The notes under the pieces: model-generated
What the model was told of the DNA's origin: nothing
The model's database searches: none
The model's input: the letters and a program-made list of their open reading frames with translations, nothing else
Shown: one piece after another, positions 37,482 to 45,846 of the stretch
How the letters are laid out: every line of letters begins with the position of its first letter
Numbering within the stretch: the stretch's first letter is position 1
Origin: an uncultured Pelagibacteraceae bacterium
GTDB lineage: Bacteria > Pseudomonadota > Alphaproteobacteria > Pelagibacterales > Pelagibacteraceae
Assembly: GCA_902587735.1 (NCBI GenBank)
Contig: CACIML010000003.1
Span: forward strand, 1-59,158
Direction: 5' to 3'
DNA length: 59,158 nucleotides
Made by a program: the position numbers and the translations under genes

Positions 37482-38930
37482 ATGACAAATAAATTTAATT
37501 CCAAGTATTTCATAACCTTTGCAATTTGTTTCTCACTATTTTTTGGAATGATATTAAGATTATACAACTTAAATTATGATAGCTTGTGGTTTGATGAAAT
37601 AGTAAGTTTTTGGGTATCAGATCCTTTCATTTCACTCAGTGAAAGCCATGAAAGACATTTAGCTGCAGAAGGCCAACCTTTCTTATTTAACTATTTGCTA
37701 AAGCTAACTCATGAAGTTTTTGGTTACAAATCATATGTAGGAAGATATTTTACAGCAATATTTGGAATTTTAAGTATAATTTCAATGACATATTTATCAA
37801 GATTATTAAAAGAAAATAATTCTTTTATATTAGTTGCTTTTCTTATCTCCTTTAATGTTTTTTTAATTAAATATTCTCAAGAAGTAAGAGTATATACATT
37901 TTTATTTTTTATATGTTCATTGTCTATTATTTTTTTAATTAAAGCATTTAAATCTTATAATTCTCAAAAAAATTTATTCTTAAATACTTTTTTGTACATC
38001 CTTTTTCAATCTTTAGCTTTTTTGACACATCCTTTTGCTTTAATATTTTTTTTCTCTTTGGTTTGTTACTATTTTTTTTATTATTTAAAATATAAAAAAA
38101 ATTTAGTTTTTTTGAATAATATCATTCTTGTTCTTTTAATATTTCTTGCTATATATTTACCAATATATTTGAGAGAAGATCAGCCATTTCCTTATTGGTT
38201 AAAACAGCCAGATTTAAAATTTTTTACAAATTTTTATTTCTCAACTTTTTTTGGTTCTCGATTTTTGGGATTAATACATTTAATTTTATTACTAAGCTTA
38301 ATTTTTAATTTTAGAAATATGGTAATAAAAAATATAAATTTAATTACACTTTTAATTATATTTATTTTCTTATCTTACTTTACACCTTTATTATATGGTT
38401 GGTTAAATAAACCTGTAATTCTTTCAAGATATATTATCTTTGTATTAATTCCTATAATTATAGTTTTGTCATATTTAATATATGAAATTAAAAACAAATA
38501 TATAAAGAACTTAATAATATTAGCTATAGTCTTTTTAACTTTGGGTAACCAGTTTGCTGAAACAAATTTTAAACAATTCTATGAAACGAGGCCTAAATAT
38601 AAACCAGACTATTATAATTCTCTTAAAACAATACATGATTCAGAGCATAAAAAATATTTTATTAATCATGACTTTCAAGATAGAAAAAAATTTTGGTCAG
38701 ATGCATTTAATAATTACTTTAGTGTTTTGTCGAAAGAAAATAATTTTATTTTAACTCAATTAAATTTAGATGAGCTAAAGAAAGAAAATAATTATATTTG
38801 GATTGTTTGCCCAAAAGATTTAGAAAATAAAAACTGTGAAAAAATACGCACAAAAAAATTAATTAAGTTCAAAGTTTTGAAAGATATTAATTTTAACAAT
38901 GTAAATGTAAAATTAATTAAACTAAAATAA
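37482..38930 (+). CDS. Glycosyltransferase family 39-like membrane protein
   Basis: A 482-residue protein with about eleven transmembrane segments. The N-terminal loop NLNYDSLWFDEIVSFW near residue 30-42 contains the D-E pair found in ArnT/PMT-type lipid-phosphate-sugar transferases, and SQEVRVYTFLFF (near 128) matches the conserved Q-E-x-R-x-Y stretch. A C-terminal soluble domain of about 100 residues follows. It probably transfers a sugar from a polyprenyl-phosphate donor to an envelope acceptor. Donor and acceptor are unknown. Confidence 0.8.
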   Translation: MTNKFNSKYFITFAICFSLFFGMILRLYNLNYDSLWFDEIVSFWVSDPFISLSESHERHLAAEGQPFLFNYLLKLTHEVFGYKSYVGRYFTAIFGILSIISMTYLSRLLKENNSFILVAFLISFNVFLIKYSQEVRVYTFLFFICSLSIIFLIKAFKSYNSQKNLFLNTFLYILFQSLAFLTHPFALIFFFSLVCYYFFYYLKYKKNLVFLNNIILVLLIFLAIYLPIYLREDQPFPYWLKQPDLKFFTNFYFSTFFGSRFLGLIHLILLLSLIFNFRNMVIKNINLITLLIIFIFLSYFTPLLYGWLNKPVILSRYIIFVLIPIIIVLSYLIYEIKNKYIKNLIILAIVFLTLGNQFAETNFKQFYETRPKYKPDYYNSLKTIHDSEHKKYFINHDFQDRKKFWSDAFNNYFSVLSKENNFILTQLNLDELKKENNYIWIVCPKDLENKNCEKIRTKKLIKFKVLKDINFNNVNVKLIKLK

Positions 38931-38932
38931 AA

Positions 38933-39616
38933 ATGAAAAAAGTATTTTATATTTTTTTACTAGGATTAATATTTACTTCAAGTGTTCAATCACATACATC
39001 GCATTACAAAAATATATCAAAAATTGAAATGGAAGTCTTTAGAAATAACAAGCTTATCGGTTATAGCAATTATTATTTTGAGCACAGGGATAATACTATG
39101 ACAATAAAAAATTATACTCAATTTAAAGTTAAATTATTAGGTTTTATTATTTTTTCTATTTCAAGTGAAGCTATCGAAAAATACCAAGATAATAAATTAG
39201 TTTTTTTCAAATCAAATACATTCCAAAATAGTAAAGAAAAATTTGTAAATCTAAAATATGATAAAAATTTAAATAAATTTATAATAGATGGATCTTCTTT
39301 TAAAGGTGAGGCCGAACTAGATAATGTTATTGGAAATTGGTGGAATCATAAAATTTTGTCTGCAAGTAGTCAAATTAGCCCTCTTTCAGGAAGCATAAAA
39401 GAACAAACAGTAAGATTGTTAAAAAAAGAAACAATTAAACTTTATGATAAAAATCATGAAGTTTTACATTTTAAATTAAAATCAAAAAATGAAAATTTGC
39501 CTAAAGAAAAAAAACTTAATTTTGATATTTGGATGGATCCAAAAAAAGATTTGATAGTTAAGATTGCTTATGAAAGAATGGGTAAGTGGGAATATAGATT
39601 AAAGAAATTTGAATAA
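38933..39616 (+). CDS. Secreted DUF6134-like protein
   Basis: A 227-residue protein with a signal peptide (cleavage near VQS-HTS, residue 20). The mature region is beta-rich with YSNYYFEHRDNTMTIKNYTQFKVK and FDIWMDPKKDLIVKIAYERMGKWEYRLKKFE. The pattern resembles DUF6134, a periplasmic family of unknown function. It follows the glycosyltransferase gene by 2 bp and precedes the J-domain gene by 3 bp, so the three are co-transcribed. Family assignment is tentative. Confidence 0.65.
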   Translation: MKKVFYIFLLGLIFTSSVQSHTSHYKNISKIEMEVFRNNKLIGYSNYYFEHRDNTMTIKNYTQFKVKLLGFIIFSISSEAIEKYQDNKLVFFKSNTFQNSKEKFVNLKYDKNLNKFIIDGSSFKGEAELDNVIGNWWNHKILSASSQISPLSGSIKEQTVRLLKKETIKLYDKNHEVLHFKLKSKNENLPKEKKLNFDIWMDPKKDLIVKIAYERMGKWEYRLKKFE

Positions 39617-39619
39617 TTA

Positions 39620-40348
39620 ATGTCAATCTGGGGAAGTTTAATTGGTGGAATGGTAGGATTGTCACTTGGGGGACCTTTTGGCATGCTACTAGGGTCTCTA
39701 ATTGGAGGAAAAATTTCTAGAGCAAGATCTGCTGGTGGAAATTTTACTTCATTTGCCCAACCTCAGCAGGTCTTTGCTTTATCTTTAATTGTTTTATCTG
39801 CAAAACTAAGCAAAGCAGATGGTAATGTAAGCAAAGAGGAATTGATTGCAGTAAAAGATAAACTAAAAATACCTGAAAACGAAATAGATAGCGTTGGAAA
39901 AATATTTAATAAAGCCAAGGAAGAAAGTTCAGGTTACGAGCCATATGCTAAACAAATAGCTCAAATTTATAAAAATAATTTAAATGTATTAGAAGAAGTT
40001 ATTAATATTCTTTTTTATATTGCTGAAGCAGATGGAAATACAAGTCAATCTGAATTAAGCATGATTCAACATATAGCTCAAATTTTTGGTCTAAACCAGT
40101 CACAATTTAATTCAATTAGGGAAAGTAGAAAAAGTTCTGACAAATTAAATCCATACATAGTTTTGGAAAGTAAACCTGAAGAGGATCTTCAAACTATTAG
40201 ACAAAAATATCTTAAATTAAGTAAAGAACATCATCCAGACATATTAATAAGCAGAGGTGTGCCTAAAGAAGTTATTGAAGAAAGTAAAAAGAAAATGAGA
40301 GCGATAAATTCAGCTTGGAATCAAATTCAAAAACTTAAAACTAACTAA
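39620..40348 (+). CDS. DjlA-like protein with TerB and J domains
   Basis: A 242-residue protein. The N-terminal Gly-rich hydrophobic stretch (about 2-30, GGMVGLSLGGPFGMLLGSLIGG) resembles a membrane-inserting glycine zipper as in DjlA. A TerB-like helical domain spans about 50-165. A C-terminal J domain has the HPD triad in SKEHHPDILISRG near residue 206. Such proteins recruit DnaK at the inner membrane. It ends with the shared CTAA stop against aceA. Confidence 0.85.
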   Translation: MSIWGSLIGGMVGLSLGGPFGMLLGSLIGGKISRARSAGGNFTSFAQPQQVFALSLIVLSAKLSKADGNVSKEELIAVKDKLKIPENEIDSVGKIFNKAKEESSGYEPYAKQIAQIYKNNLNVLEEVINILFYIAEADGNTSQSELSMIQHIAQIFGLNQSQFNSIRESRKSSDKLNPYIVLESKPEEDLQTIRQKYLKLSKEHHPDILISRGVPKEVIEESKKKMRAINSAWNQIQKLKTN

Positions 40349-41622
40349 AATTGCTCAGATTCCGTCGAACCATCCATCGCTGTAGTTGAACTTTTACCTG
40401 AACTAATAGTATTTGAAACTGCATCAAAATATGAAGTTCCAACTTCTCTTTGATGTTTAACACTTGTATAACCATCTTTTTCTCTCGCAAATTCTTGTTC
40501 CTGAATTTTTGAGTAAGCTGTCATGCCTTGAGATTTATACTTCTCTGCCAATTCAAATATTGCAATATTTTGAGTATGAAAACCAGCAAGAGTTATAAAT
40601 TGAAACTTATATCCCATTTCACTAATTTTAACTTGAAAAGAAGCTATTTCTTTATCTGATAAATGTTTTTTCCAATTAAATGATGGTGAACAATTATATG
40701 CAAGAATTTTTCCAGGAAATTTATTGTGAATTGCGTCTGAGAATTTTTTAGCCTCTTCTAGGTTGGGTGTTGCTGTTTCACACCATATCAAATCTGAATA
40801 TGGTGCATAAGCTAATCCTCTTGATATTGCTTGTTCAATTCCATGTTTAACATAAAAAAAACCTTCTGGTGATCTTTTGCCTGTCAAAAAAGATTTATCA
40901 TTTTCGTCATGATCATTTGTAATTAACTTTGCAGCATTGGCATCTGTTCTGGCTAAAATAATCAATGGAACATCAGCAATATCTGCTGCTAGCCTTGCAG
41001 CTTTTAAATTTTTTATCATAGTAGACGTTGGAACTAATACTTTTCCACCCATGTGTCCACATTTTTTCTCACTAGCCAGTTGATCTTCAAAATGAACACC
41101 TGCGGCCCCTGCTTTTATAAATTTTTTAGTTAGTTCAAAAACATTCAAAGGTCCACCAAATCCTGCCTCACCATCTGCAATAATAGGTAGCATATAATCA
41201 ACCTTATCTTTGGATTGCATGTCCCCATCTTTAATTTCCATATGTTGAATTTGATCTGCTCTAATTAATGCATTGTTCATCGCATCAACTAGTTTTGGGG
41301 CACTATCAAAAGGATATAAAGATTGATCTGGATACATTTCGCCCGCACTATTTGCATCGGCTGCAACCTGCCATCCACTTAAATATATAGCTTTTAAACC
41401 AGCTTTTGCATGTTGTACTGCATGATTTCCTGATAAAGATCCCAATGTATTTATGTAAGACTCAGAATTAAGAAGCTTCCATAATTTTGTAGATTGATGT
41501 TTGCACATTGAATGCTCAATCTTTATTGACCCTCTTAATCTTTCGACCTCCTCAGTAGTATAATCTCTTTTAATTCCAGAAAATCTTTTTAAATCGTACG
41601 ATACTTTAGCTTCAGAACTCAT
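40345..41622 (-). CDS. aceA: Isocitrate lyase
   Basis: First enzyme of the glyoxylate bypass, cleaving isocitrate to glyoxylate and succinate. The 425-residue sequence has the active-site motif KKCGHMGGKVLVPT near residue 187, metal-binding ADGEAGFGG, and YNCSPSFNWKKHL. Length is that of the bacterial class. An uncharacterised 55-codon gene lies 43 bp upstream, and beyond it a regulator gene of the ScfR/RamB type is divergent. In relatives this regulator class controls glyoxylate and propionyl-CoA genes. Malate synthase is not in the window. Confidence 0.97.
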   Translation of the reverse strand: MSSEAKVSYDLKRFSGIKRDYTTEEVERLRGSIKIEHSMCKHQSTKLWKLLNSESYINTLGSLSGNHAVQHAKAGLKAIYLSGWQVAADANSAGEMYPDQSLYPFDSAPKLVDAMNNALIRADQIQHMEIKDGDMQSKDKVDYMLPIIADGEAGFGGPLNVFELTKKFIKAGAAGVHFEDQLASEKKCGHMGGKVLVPTSTMIKNLKAARLAADIADVPLIILARTDANAAKLITNDHDENDKSFLTGKRSPEGFFYVKHGIEQAISRGLAYAPYSDLIWCETATPNLEEAKKFSDAIHNKFPGKILAYNCSPSFNWKKHLSDKEIASFQVKISEMGYKFQFITLAGFHTQNIAIFELAEKYKSQGMTAYSKIQEQEFAREKDGYTSVKHQREVGTSYFDAVSNTISSGKSSTTAMDGSTESEQF

Positions 41623-41665
41623 AATATCTTTCTCTATTATAAATTATTGAAAATTTAAATGGGTC

Positions 41666-41833
41666 TTATTTGCTTTCACTATACTCGTTAGTGAATTCAT
41701 TCATACCGCTAGAACCCCAATCACAATGATCATCTCTTAAGTAGATTCCAGATTGATTGTACTGCTTCTGGTCTTCATTTTGAGTAAACTGAAACTTTAT
41801 ATCTTGATTTTTGCTATTGTTTTTGTTGTCCAT
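41666..41833 (-). CDS. Small polar protein upstream of aceA, unknown
   Basis: A 55-codon reading frame from ATG at 41833 to TAA at 41666. The product is hydrophilic and rich in Asn, Gln, Asp, Ser and Glu, beginning MDNKNNSKNQDIKFQ and containing YLRDDHCDWGSSGMNEF. It has one Cys and one Trp and no membrane segment. I do not recognise the family. It sits 43 bp upstream of aceA on the same strand, first gene after the repeat-rich promoter, so it is likely co-transcribed. It is supported by position and by filling an otherwise empty 320-base gap. Confidence 0.5.
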   Translation of the reverse strand: MDNKNNSKNQDIKFQFTQNEDQKQYNQSGIYLRDDHCDWGSSGMNEFTNEYSESK

Positions 41834-41846
41834 GTAAATCTTATAA

Positions 41847-41936
41847 TTTACAAGATTTACAAAATATATAAAAATCTTTAAAATACTTGTAAAACAACAA
41901 AATTTCTTGTAAATAATAATTTACAAAATTTACAAA
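41847..41936. promoter_or_regulatory. Array of six TTTACAA-type sites between aceA side and regulator
   Basis: The 111 bp divergent spacer holds six 8-mers: TTTACAAG at 41847, TTTACAAA at 41856, CTTGTAAA at 41886 and 41906 (inverted), and TTTACAAA at 41920 and 41929. Pairs at each end are spaced by exactly 9 bases, and the inner inverted pair by 20. Regular spacing and both orientations point to cooperative binding by the adjacent HTH regulator. RamB-type regulators of acetate and glyoxylate metabolism bind short AT-rich repeats near target genes, so autoregulation plus aceA control is the likely reading. Confidence 0.65.
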
Positions 41937-41944
41937 TAGAAAAT

Positions 41945-43375
41945 ATGAGTCAATTTGATTTAAAAATTGGTCCAAAAATAAAGGCTTTTAGAAGACAAAT
42001 GGGGATTCAAGCAAATAAGCTTGCAGAGCAAATAAATATTTCACCAAGTTATTTAAATTTAATTGAGAGTGGAAAAAGAAAAATAGACGGTGATTTACTT
42101 CTTAAAGTTTGCCAAGAATTAAAGATTGAGTTATCTGATTTGACATCAAAATCTGATCTTAATTTAGCAAATAACATTTCCGAATTGCTAGATGATCAAT
42201 TGTTTGAAGACTTAGATATACTGGGTCCTGAAGTTCAGGATTTAGTCAATACAAACCCTAAAATTGCAAGAGCTTTAATCAAATTGGGGGATAATTTCAA
42301 AAAAAAGGATCATGACTTGATAAATAAAGTCGAAAATTTATCAGGAAAAATAATTGATAGTAGAAAAGCTTCTTTTCCTGGAGAAGTTATTTCTGATTTT
42401 CTTCAAGAAAATAAAAACTATTTTCCTAAGCTTGAAGAATTTGCAAATGCAGTTTTTGATAAAGTTCAAAAAAATAATAGAACAAGATATATAGCTTTGT
42501 GTGATTTTTTGAAAACAGAATACTCCATAACTGTTAAAGATGTTATACCTGAAGAGGGAAAATCTTTTTCAAAAATTTACAATAAAGATAAAAAAGAACT
42601 TTTGTTAAGTGACTTTAATTCTTTAGAAACAAAAAAATTACATGCTGCAGCACAGATAGCCCAGGAAGGTTCAATAAATCAAATTAATGAATATTTATTC
42701 AAATTTACTTTTCCTTCAGAAGAGTCAAAAAAATTAACACAAATTGCTTTACTAAATTATTGTGGTGCTGCAATTTTGATGCCCTACAAATTATTTCACA
42801 TGGAGTGTAAAAAACTTAAATATGATTTAGAGCTTTTGCAAAACACATTTGCAACTTCTTTCGAACAAGTGGCCCATAGAGTAACTTGTTTACAAGATCC
42901 TAAATTACCTGGAATACCTTTTCATATGTTAAGAGTTGATATAGCTGGAAATATTTCAAAAAGATTTTCTTTATCAGGAATAGAAATACCAAGATATGGA
43001 GGAGCATGTCCAAGATGGAATGTTTATTCTGCATTCACAAGGCCAGGTAAAATACAGGCCGCGGTTAGTAAAATGTCTAATGGAGAAAAATATGTTTGTA
43101 TTGCAAGAACAGTTGAGAAAGGTATTGGAAGATTCGGACAATCAAAAAGTATTTTGTCAATTGGTCTCGGTTGTGAAGCTAAATATGCAAAAGATTTTAT
43201 TTATACTGAGAATATGGATATTGCTAATAAAAAAACGGAAATACCGATTGGAGTGTCTTGTCGAACTTGTGACAGATTAGATTGTTCTCAAAGAGCTTTT
43301 CCTCCACTACATAAAAAATTTGACGTAGATATTAATAATAGAGGTGTGTCTGTTTTTGTTAGTGATAAAGTTTAG
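41945..43375 (+). CDS. ScfR/RamB-type XRE transcriptional regulator
   Basis: A 476-residue regulator. Residues about 8-63 form an XRE helix-turn-helix (IKAFRRQMGIQANKLAEQINISPSYLNLIESGKRK). The middle resembles the ImmA/IrrE peptidase-like DUF955 domain. The C-terminus matches DUF2083 with GGACPRWNVYSAF and a Cys-rich GVSCRTCDRLDCSQRAFPP. Characterised members sense short-chain acyl-CoA and regulate glyoxylate shunt or propionyl-CoA genes. Its location divergent from aceA fits that role. The zinc-protease HExxH is not intact, so it is likely non-proteolytic. Confidence 0.88.
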   Translation: MSQFDLKIGPKIKAFRRQMGIQANKLAEQINISPSYLNLIESGKRKIDGDLLLKVCQELKIELSDLTSKSDLNLANNISELLDDQLFEDLDILGPEVQDLVNTNPKIARALIKLGDNFKKKDHDLINKVENLSGKIIDSRKASFPGEVISDFLQENKNYFPKLEEFANAVFDKVQKNNRTRYIALCDFLKTEYSITVKDVIPEEGKSFSKIYNKDKKELLLSDFNSLETKKLHAAAQIAQEGSINQINEYLFKFTFPSEESKKLTQIALLNYCGAAILMPYKLFHMECKKLKYDLELLQNTFATSFEQVAHRVTCLQDPKLPGIPFHMLRVDIAGNISKRFSLSGIEIPRYGGACPRWNVYSAFTRPGKIQAAVSKMSNGEKYVCIARTVEKGIGRFGQSKSILSIGLGCEAKYAKDFIYTENMDIANKKTEIPIGVSCRTCDRLDCSQRAFPPLHKKFDVDINNRGVSVFVSDKV

Positions 43376-43377
43376 AA

Positions 43378-44625
43378 CTAATCTTTTTTTTCTCTAGTCC
43401 TTGCAATTAATCGAGTAAGTGAGTCTACCATCATGTCAGAAGCTTTAAATATTTCGTTAGGTTTAAATTCGTGAGATAAATTTTTTTCTGGATTAGATTT
43501 ATCTTCAATTACGATTCCTTCATCAGGTGAATTGTTCTTAATATAAATTAAAATTAGCCATTCATCATCGTTGGACTCATCCCATTTAATAAAAATTTCA
43601 CCAGTCTCAAACCTTCTATCTATACATCTAAAAATTGACATATGTCTTGTAATATGCCTTTTATTTAATTGAAAAACTAAACTATTAGCGCTCCTATAAA
43701 AACTTTCAAGTGAAAGTTCAATTTTGTTTCTTGCAACAGTATAATCTTTTTCTTTTTGTAAAAGTGTTTCTCTATCATCATCTTCTTGAATTTTTACACC
43801 TAATGCTTCTACTCTTTCTCTAATTTTTTGATCTCTAATGATTCTATATTTTTCTTTTAATTTTTCTATTCTCTCTTGAAGTCCAGCATAATCTTCTCTT
43901 TTTTCCTTTAGCGAAATTTTTTCTAATTTTTCAAGTTCTTTAACTTCTCTAATTCTAAATTTTTCAATTTGTTTATCTAATTTTAATTGTGCTAAAAATT
44001 TTCTCTGTTTCTCAGCTTGTTCTTTCCTAACAATTGCTTGTTCTTTTCTTAAAAATAATTTTATATCTTTGGCTATTTCTCTCTCTATTTTTGTATCTTC
44101 CTTAATTGCTTTTTCTTTTAACTTAATTTTTAGTTCTTCTTCTGCTTCTTCTTGTTTTTTTCTTTCTATTCTTTCATGTTCTTTTCTTTGGATTTCTTCT
44201 AATTTTTTTCTTTTTCTTTCTTCTTCCTTAACAATACGATAATCTTCAATAGAATCTTGAATTTTCTGGAAAAAACTTCCTATAAATTTTTTTATATTTT
44301 CAGAAAAATTAAATTTAAATTTAGGCTTTAATTTATCTTGGAGCCTAATAATTTTTAGCATCACTCTTTTAGAGCCTTCTGATATTTTCCTTCGTTTCTT
44401 TTTTTTATCTTTTGTATTTTTTGTTAAAAATCTTATTTTTTTCTTTAATTTAAAAGTCCTTAAGCTGGCTGCTTTTTTAATATCTCTTCTCTTAATAGCT
44501 TTTCTTTTTATAGGTCTTTTCTTAATAGTTTTTCTTTTTATAGGTCTTTTTTTAAGAAACTTATTTCTAATAGATTTTTTCTTAATATTTTTTTTTTTAC
44601 TTAATTTTTTTCTATTTTTTTTCAT
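43378..44625 (-). CDS. Basic coiled-coil protein of unknown function
   Basis: A 415-residue protein I cannot place in a family. Residues 1-80 are extraordinarily basic, with tandem RPIKRK(T/A)IK units. Residues about 120-300 are a long Lys/Glu/Arg coiled coil (EEERKRKKLEEIQRKEHERIERKKQEE). A compact C-terminal domain (about 305-415) has FQLNKRHITRHMSIFRCIDRRF and GEIFIKWDESNDDEWLILIYIKNN. No signal or membrane segment. The basic tail could bind nucleic acid or acidic lipid. It lies 30 bp downstream of cfa on the same strand. Confidence 0.7.
   Translation of the reverse strand: MKKNRKKLSKKKNIKKKSIRNKFLKKRPIKRKTIKKRPIKRKAIKRRDIKKAASLRTFKLKKKIRFLTKNTKDKKKKRRKISEGSKRVMLKIIRLQDKLKPKFKFNFSENIKKFIGSFFQKIQDSIEDYRIVKEEERKRKKLEEIQRKEHERIERKKQEEAEEELKIKLKEKAIKEDTKIEREIAKDIKLFLRKEQAIVRKEQAEKQRKFLAQLKLDKQIEKFRIREVKELEKLEKISLKEKREDYAGLQERIEKLKEKYRIIRDQKIRERVEALGVKIQEDDDRETLLQKEKDYTVARNKIELSLESFYRSANSLVFQLNKRHITRHMSIFRCIDRRFETGEIFIKWDESNDDEWLILIYIKNNSPDEGIVIEDKSNPEKNLSHEFKPNEIFKASDMMVDSLTRLIARTREKKD
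44491..44550. repeat. Two-copy 30 bp tandem repeat in the basic N-terminal tail
   Basis: Bases 44491-44520 and 44521-44550 are identical at 29 of 30 positions (both contain TTCTTTTTATAGGTCTTTTC-like sequence; one C/T difference near the start). The unit length is ten codons, so the repeat stays in frame and encodes two copies of a basic KRPIKRK-type decapeptide. Such near-identity suggests recent duplication or a site prone to length change. Confidence 0.8.
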
Positions 44626-44655
44626 ATTTAAGAGATTTGATAATTTATCAATTAA

Positions 44656-45846
44656 TTATTTATAAATATAGTCTCTTGTAGCGGGCGCTGTTGAAAAATC
44701 TTTTGTTAGTTGAAGCTGGAATACAACCTGATCTCCCCATTTAAATGCCATTTCACATGAAGTAAGGTAAAATTCCCACATTCTAAAAAATTTTTCATCA
44801 AACATGTCTAAAACTTTTGATTTATTATTTAAAAATCTTTCTTTCCAATTTTTTAGTGTATGAGCATAATGCAATCTTAATATTTCAGTATCAGAGACTA
44901 TAAGTCCTGACTTTTCAATTGGTCCTGATAACTCACTCATACTTGGTGTATATCCTCCTGGAAAAATATATTTTGTAATCCAAGGTTGAGGATCTCTTGG
45001 ACCTACAACTGAACCGATAGTATGAATTAGAGCTAATCCATTATCATTAAGCAAATTGCTTACCTGTTTAAAAAAAGTATTGTAAAATTTTCTACCAACA
45101 TGTTCAAACATCCCAACACTAACTATTCGATCAAATTTCGAATTCAATTGTCTATAATCTACAAGTTTAAACTCAACTTGATTTTCTAAATTATTTTCTT
45201 TAGCCTTATTTAAGCTATACTGATATTGGTTTTCAGACAAAGTTATCCCTGTAACTTCACATTTTGTTTTTTTAGCAATCTCTATCGCAAGTGATCCCCA
45301 TCCACTTCCTATATCTAAGCATTTTTGATTAGGTTTAAGATTTAGTTTTTTAATTATATGGTCAATTTTATTATTTTGAGCAACTTCGAGAGTATCATTT
45401 TCATTTTTAAAATATGCACAAGAATATTGCCTTTTTGAGTCAAGAAACAAATCATATAAATCATCTGAAATATCATAGTGATGAGCAACATTATCTTTAG
45501 ATTTTTTTACTAAATTAAAGTTTGTAAAATATCTATATGTGCCCCTTATTTTTTTTAATAATTGACCAAAAATATTAATTTCATTTCTTCCTATATTTTT
45601 AAGTGCAATATTTAAAAAATCAGTTAAATTTCCATTTTCAATTTTTAATGTGCCTTCTGTATAAGCTTCGCCAAAATATAAATCAGGATAAAATAATAAT
45701 TTATAATGAAGTTTTTTATCTAAAAGTTTAAGTGTAATTGGTTTATCTTTTTCTGGAGATCCGATAATATATTTTTTTAAATTGGCATCAATTAAAACAA
45801 AGCCATCCGTTTTAAATAATTTGTTTAAAAAAGTTGCAAGTTGCAT
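44656..45846 (-). CDS. cfa: Cyclopropane-fatty-acyl-phospholipid synthase
   Basis: A 396-residue SAM-dependent enzyme that methylenates unsaturated acyl chains in membrane phospholipids. The SAM loop is CLDIGSGWGSLAIEIAKKTKCEVTGITLS near residue 175, with YSCAYF upstream and the bicarbonate-binding SVGMFEHVG near 245. The family ending is present. The start codon abuts the stop of the dapA-like gene. In relatives it helps under stress or stationary phase. Confidence 0.94.
   Translation of the reverse strand: MQLATFLNKLFKTDGFVLIDANLKKYIIGSPEKDKPITLKLLDKKLHYKLLFYPDLYFGEAYTEGTLKIENGNLTDFLNIALKNIGRNEINIFGQLLKKIRGTYRYFTNFNLVKKSKDNVAHHYDISDDLYDLFLDSKRQYSCAYFKNENDTLEVAQNNKIDHIIKKLNLKPNQKCLDIGSGWGSLAIEIAKKTKCEVTGITLSENQYQYSLNKAKENNLENQVEFKLVDYRQLNSKFDRIVSVGMFEHVGRKFYNTFFKQVSNLLNDNGLALIHTIGSVVGPRDPQPWITKYIFPGGYTPSMSELSGPIEKSGLIVSDTEILRLHYAHTLKNWKERFLNNKSKVLDMFDEKFFRMWEFYLTSCEMAFKWGDQVVFQLQLTKDFSTAPATRDYIYK

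Noticed and set aside
41623..41944. Glycine or other riboswitch upstream of aceA
   Set aside because: No conserved aptamer core is recognisable; the region is explained by a small ORF and an array of DNA sites.
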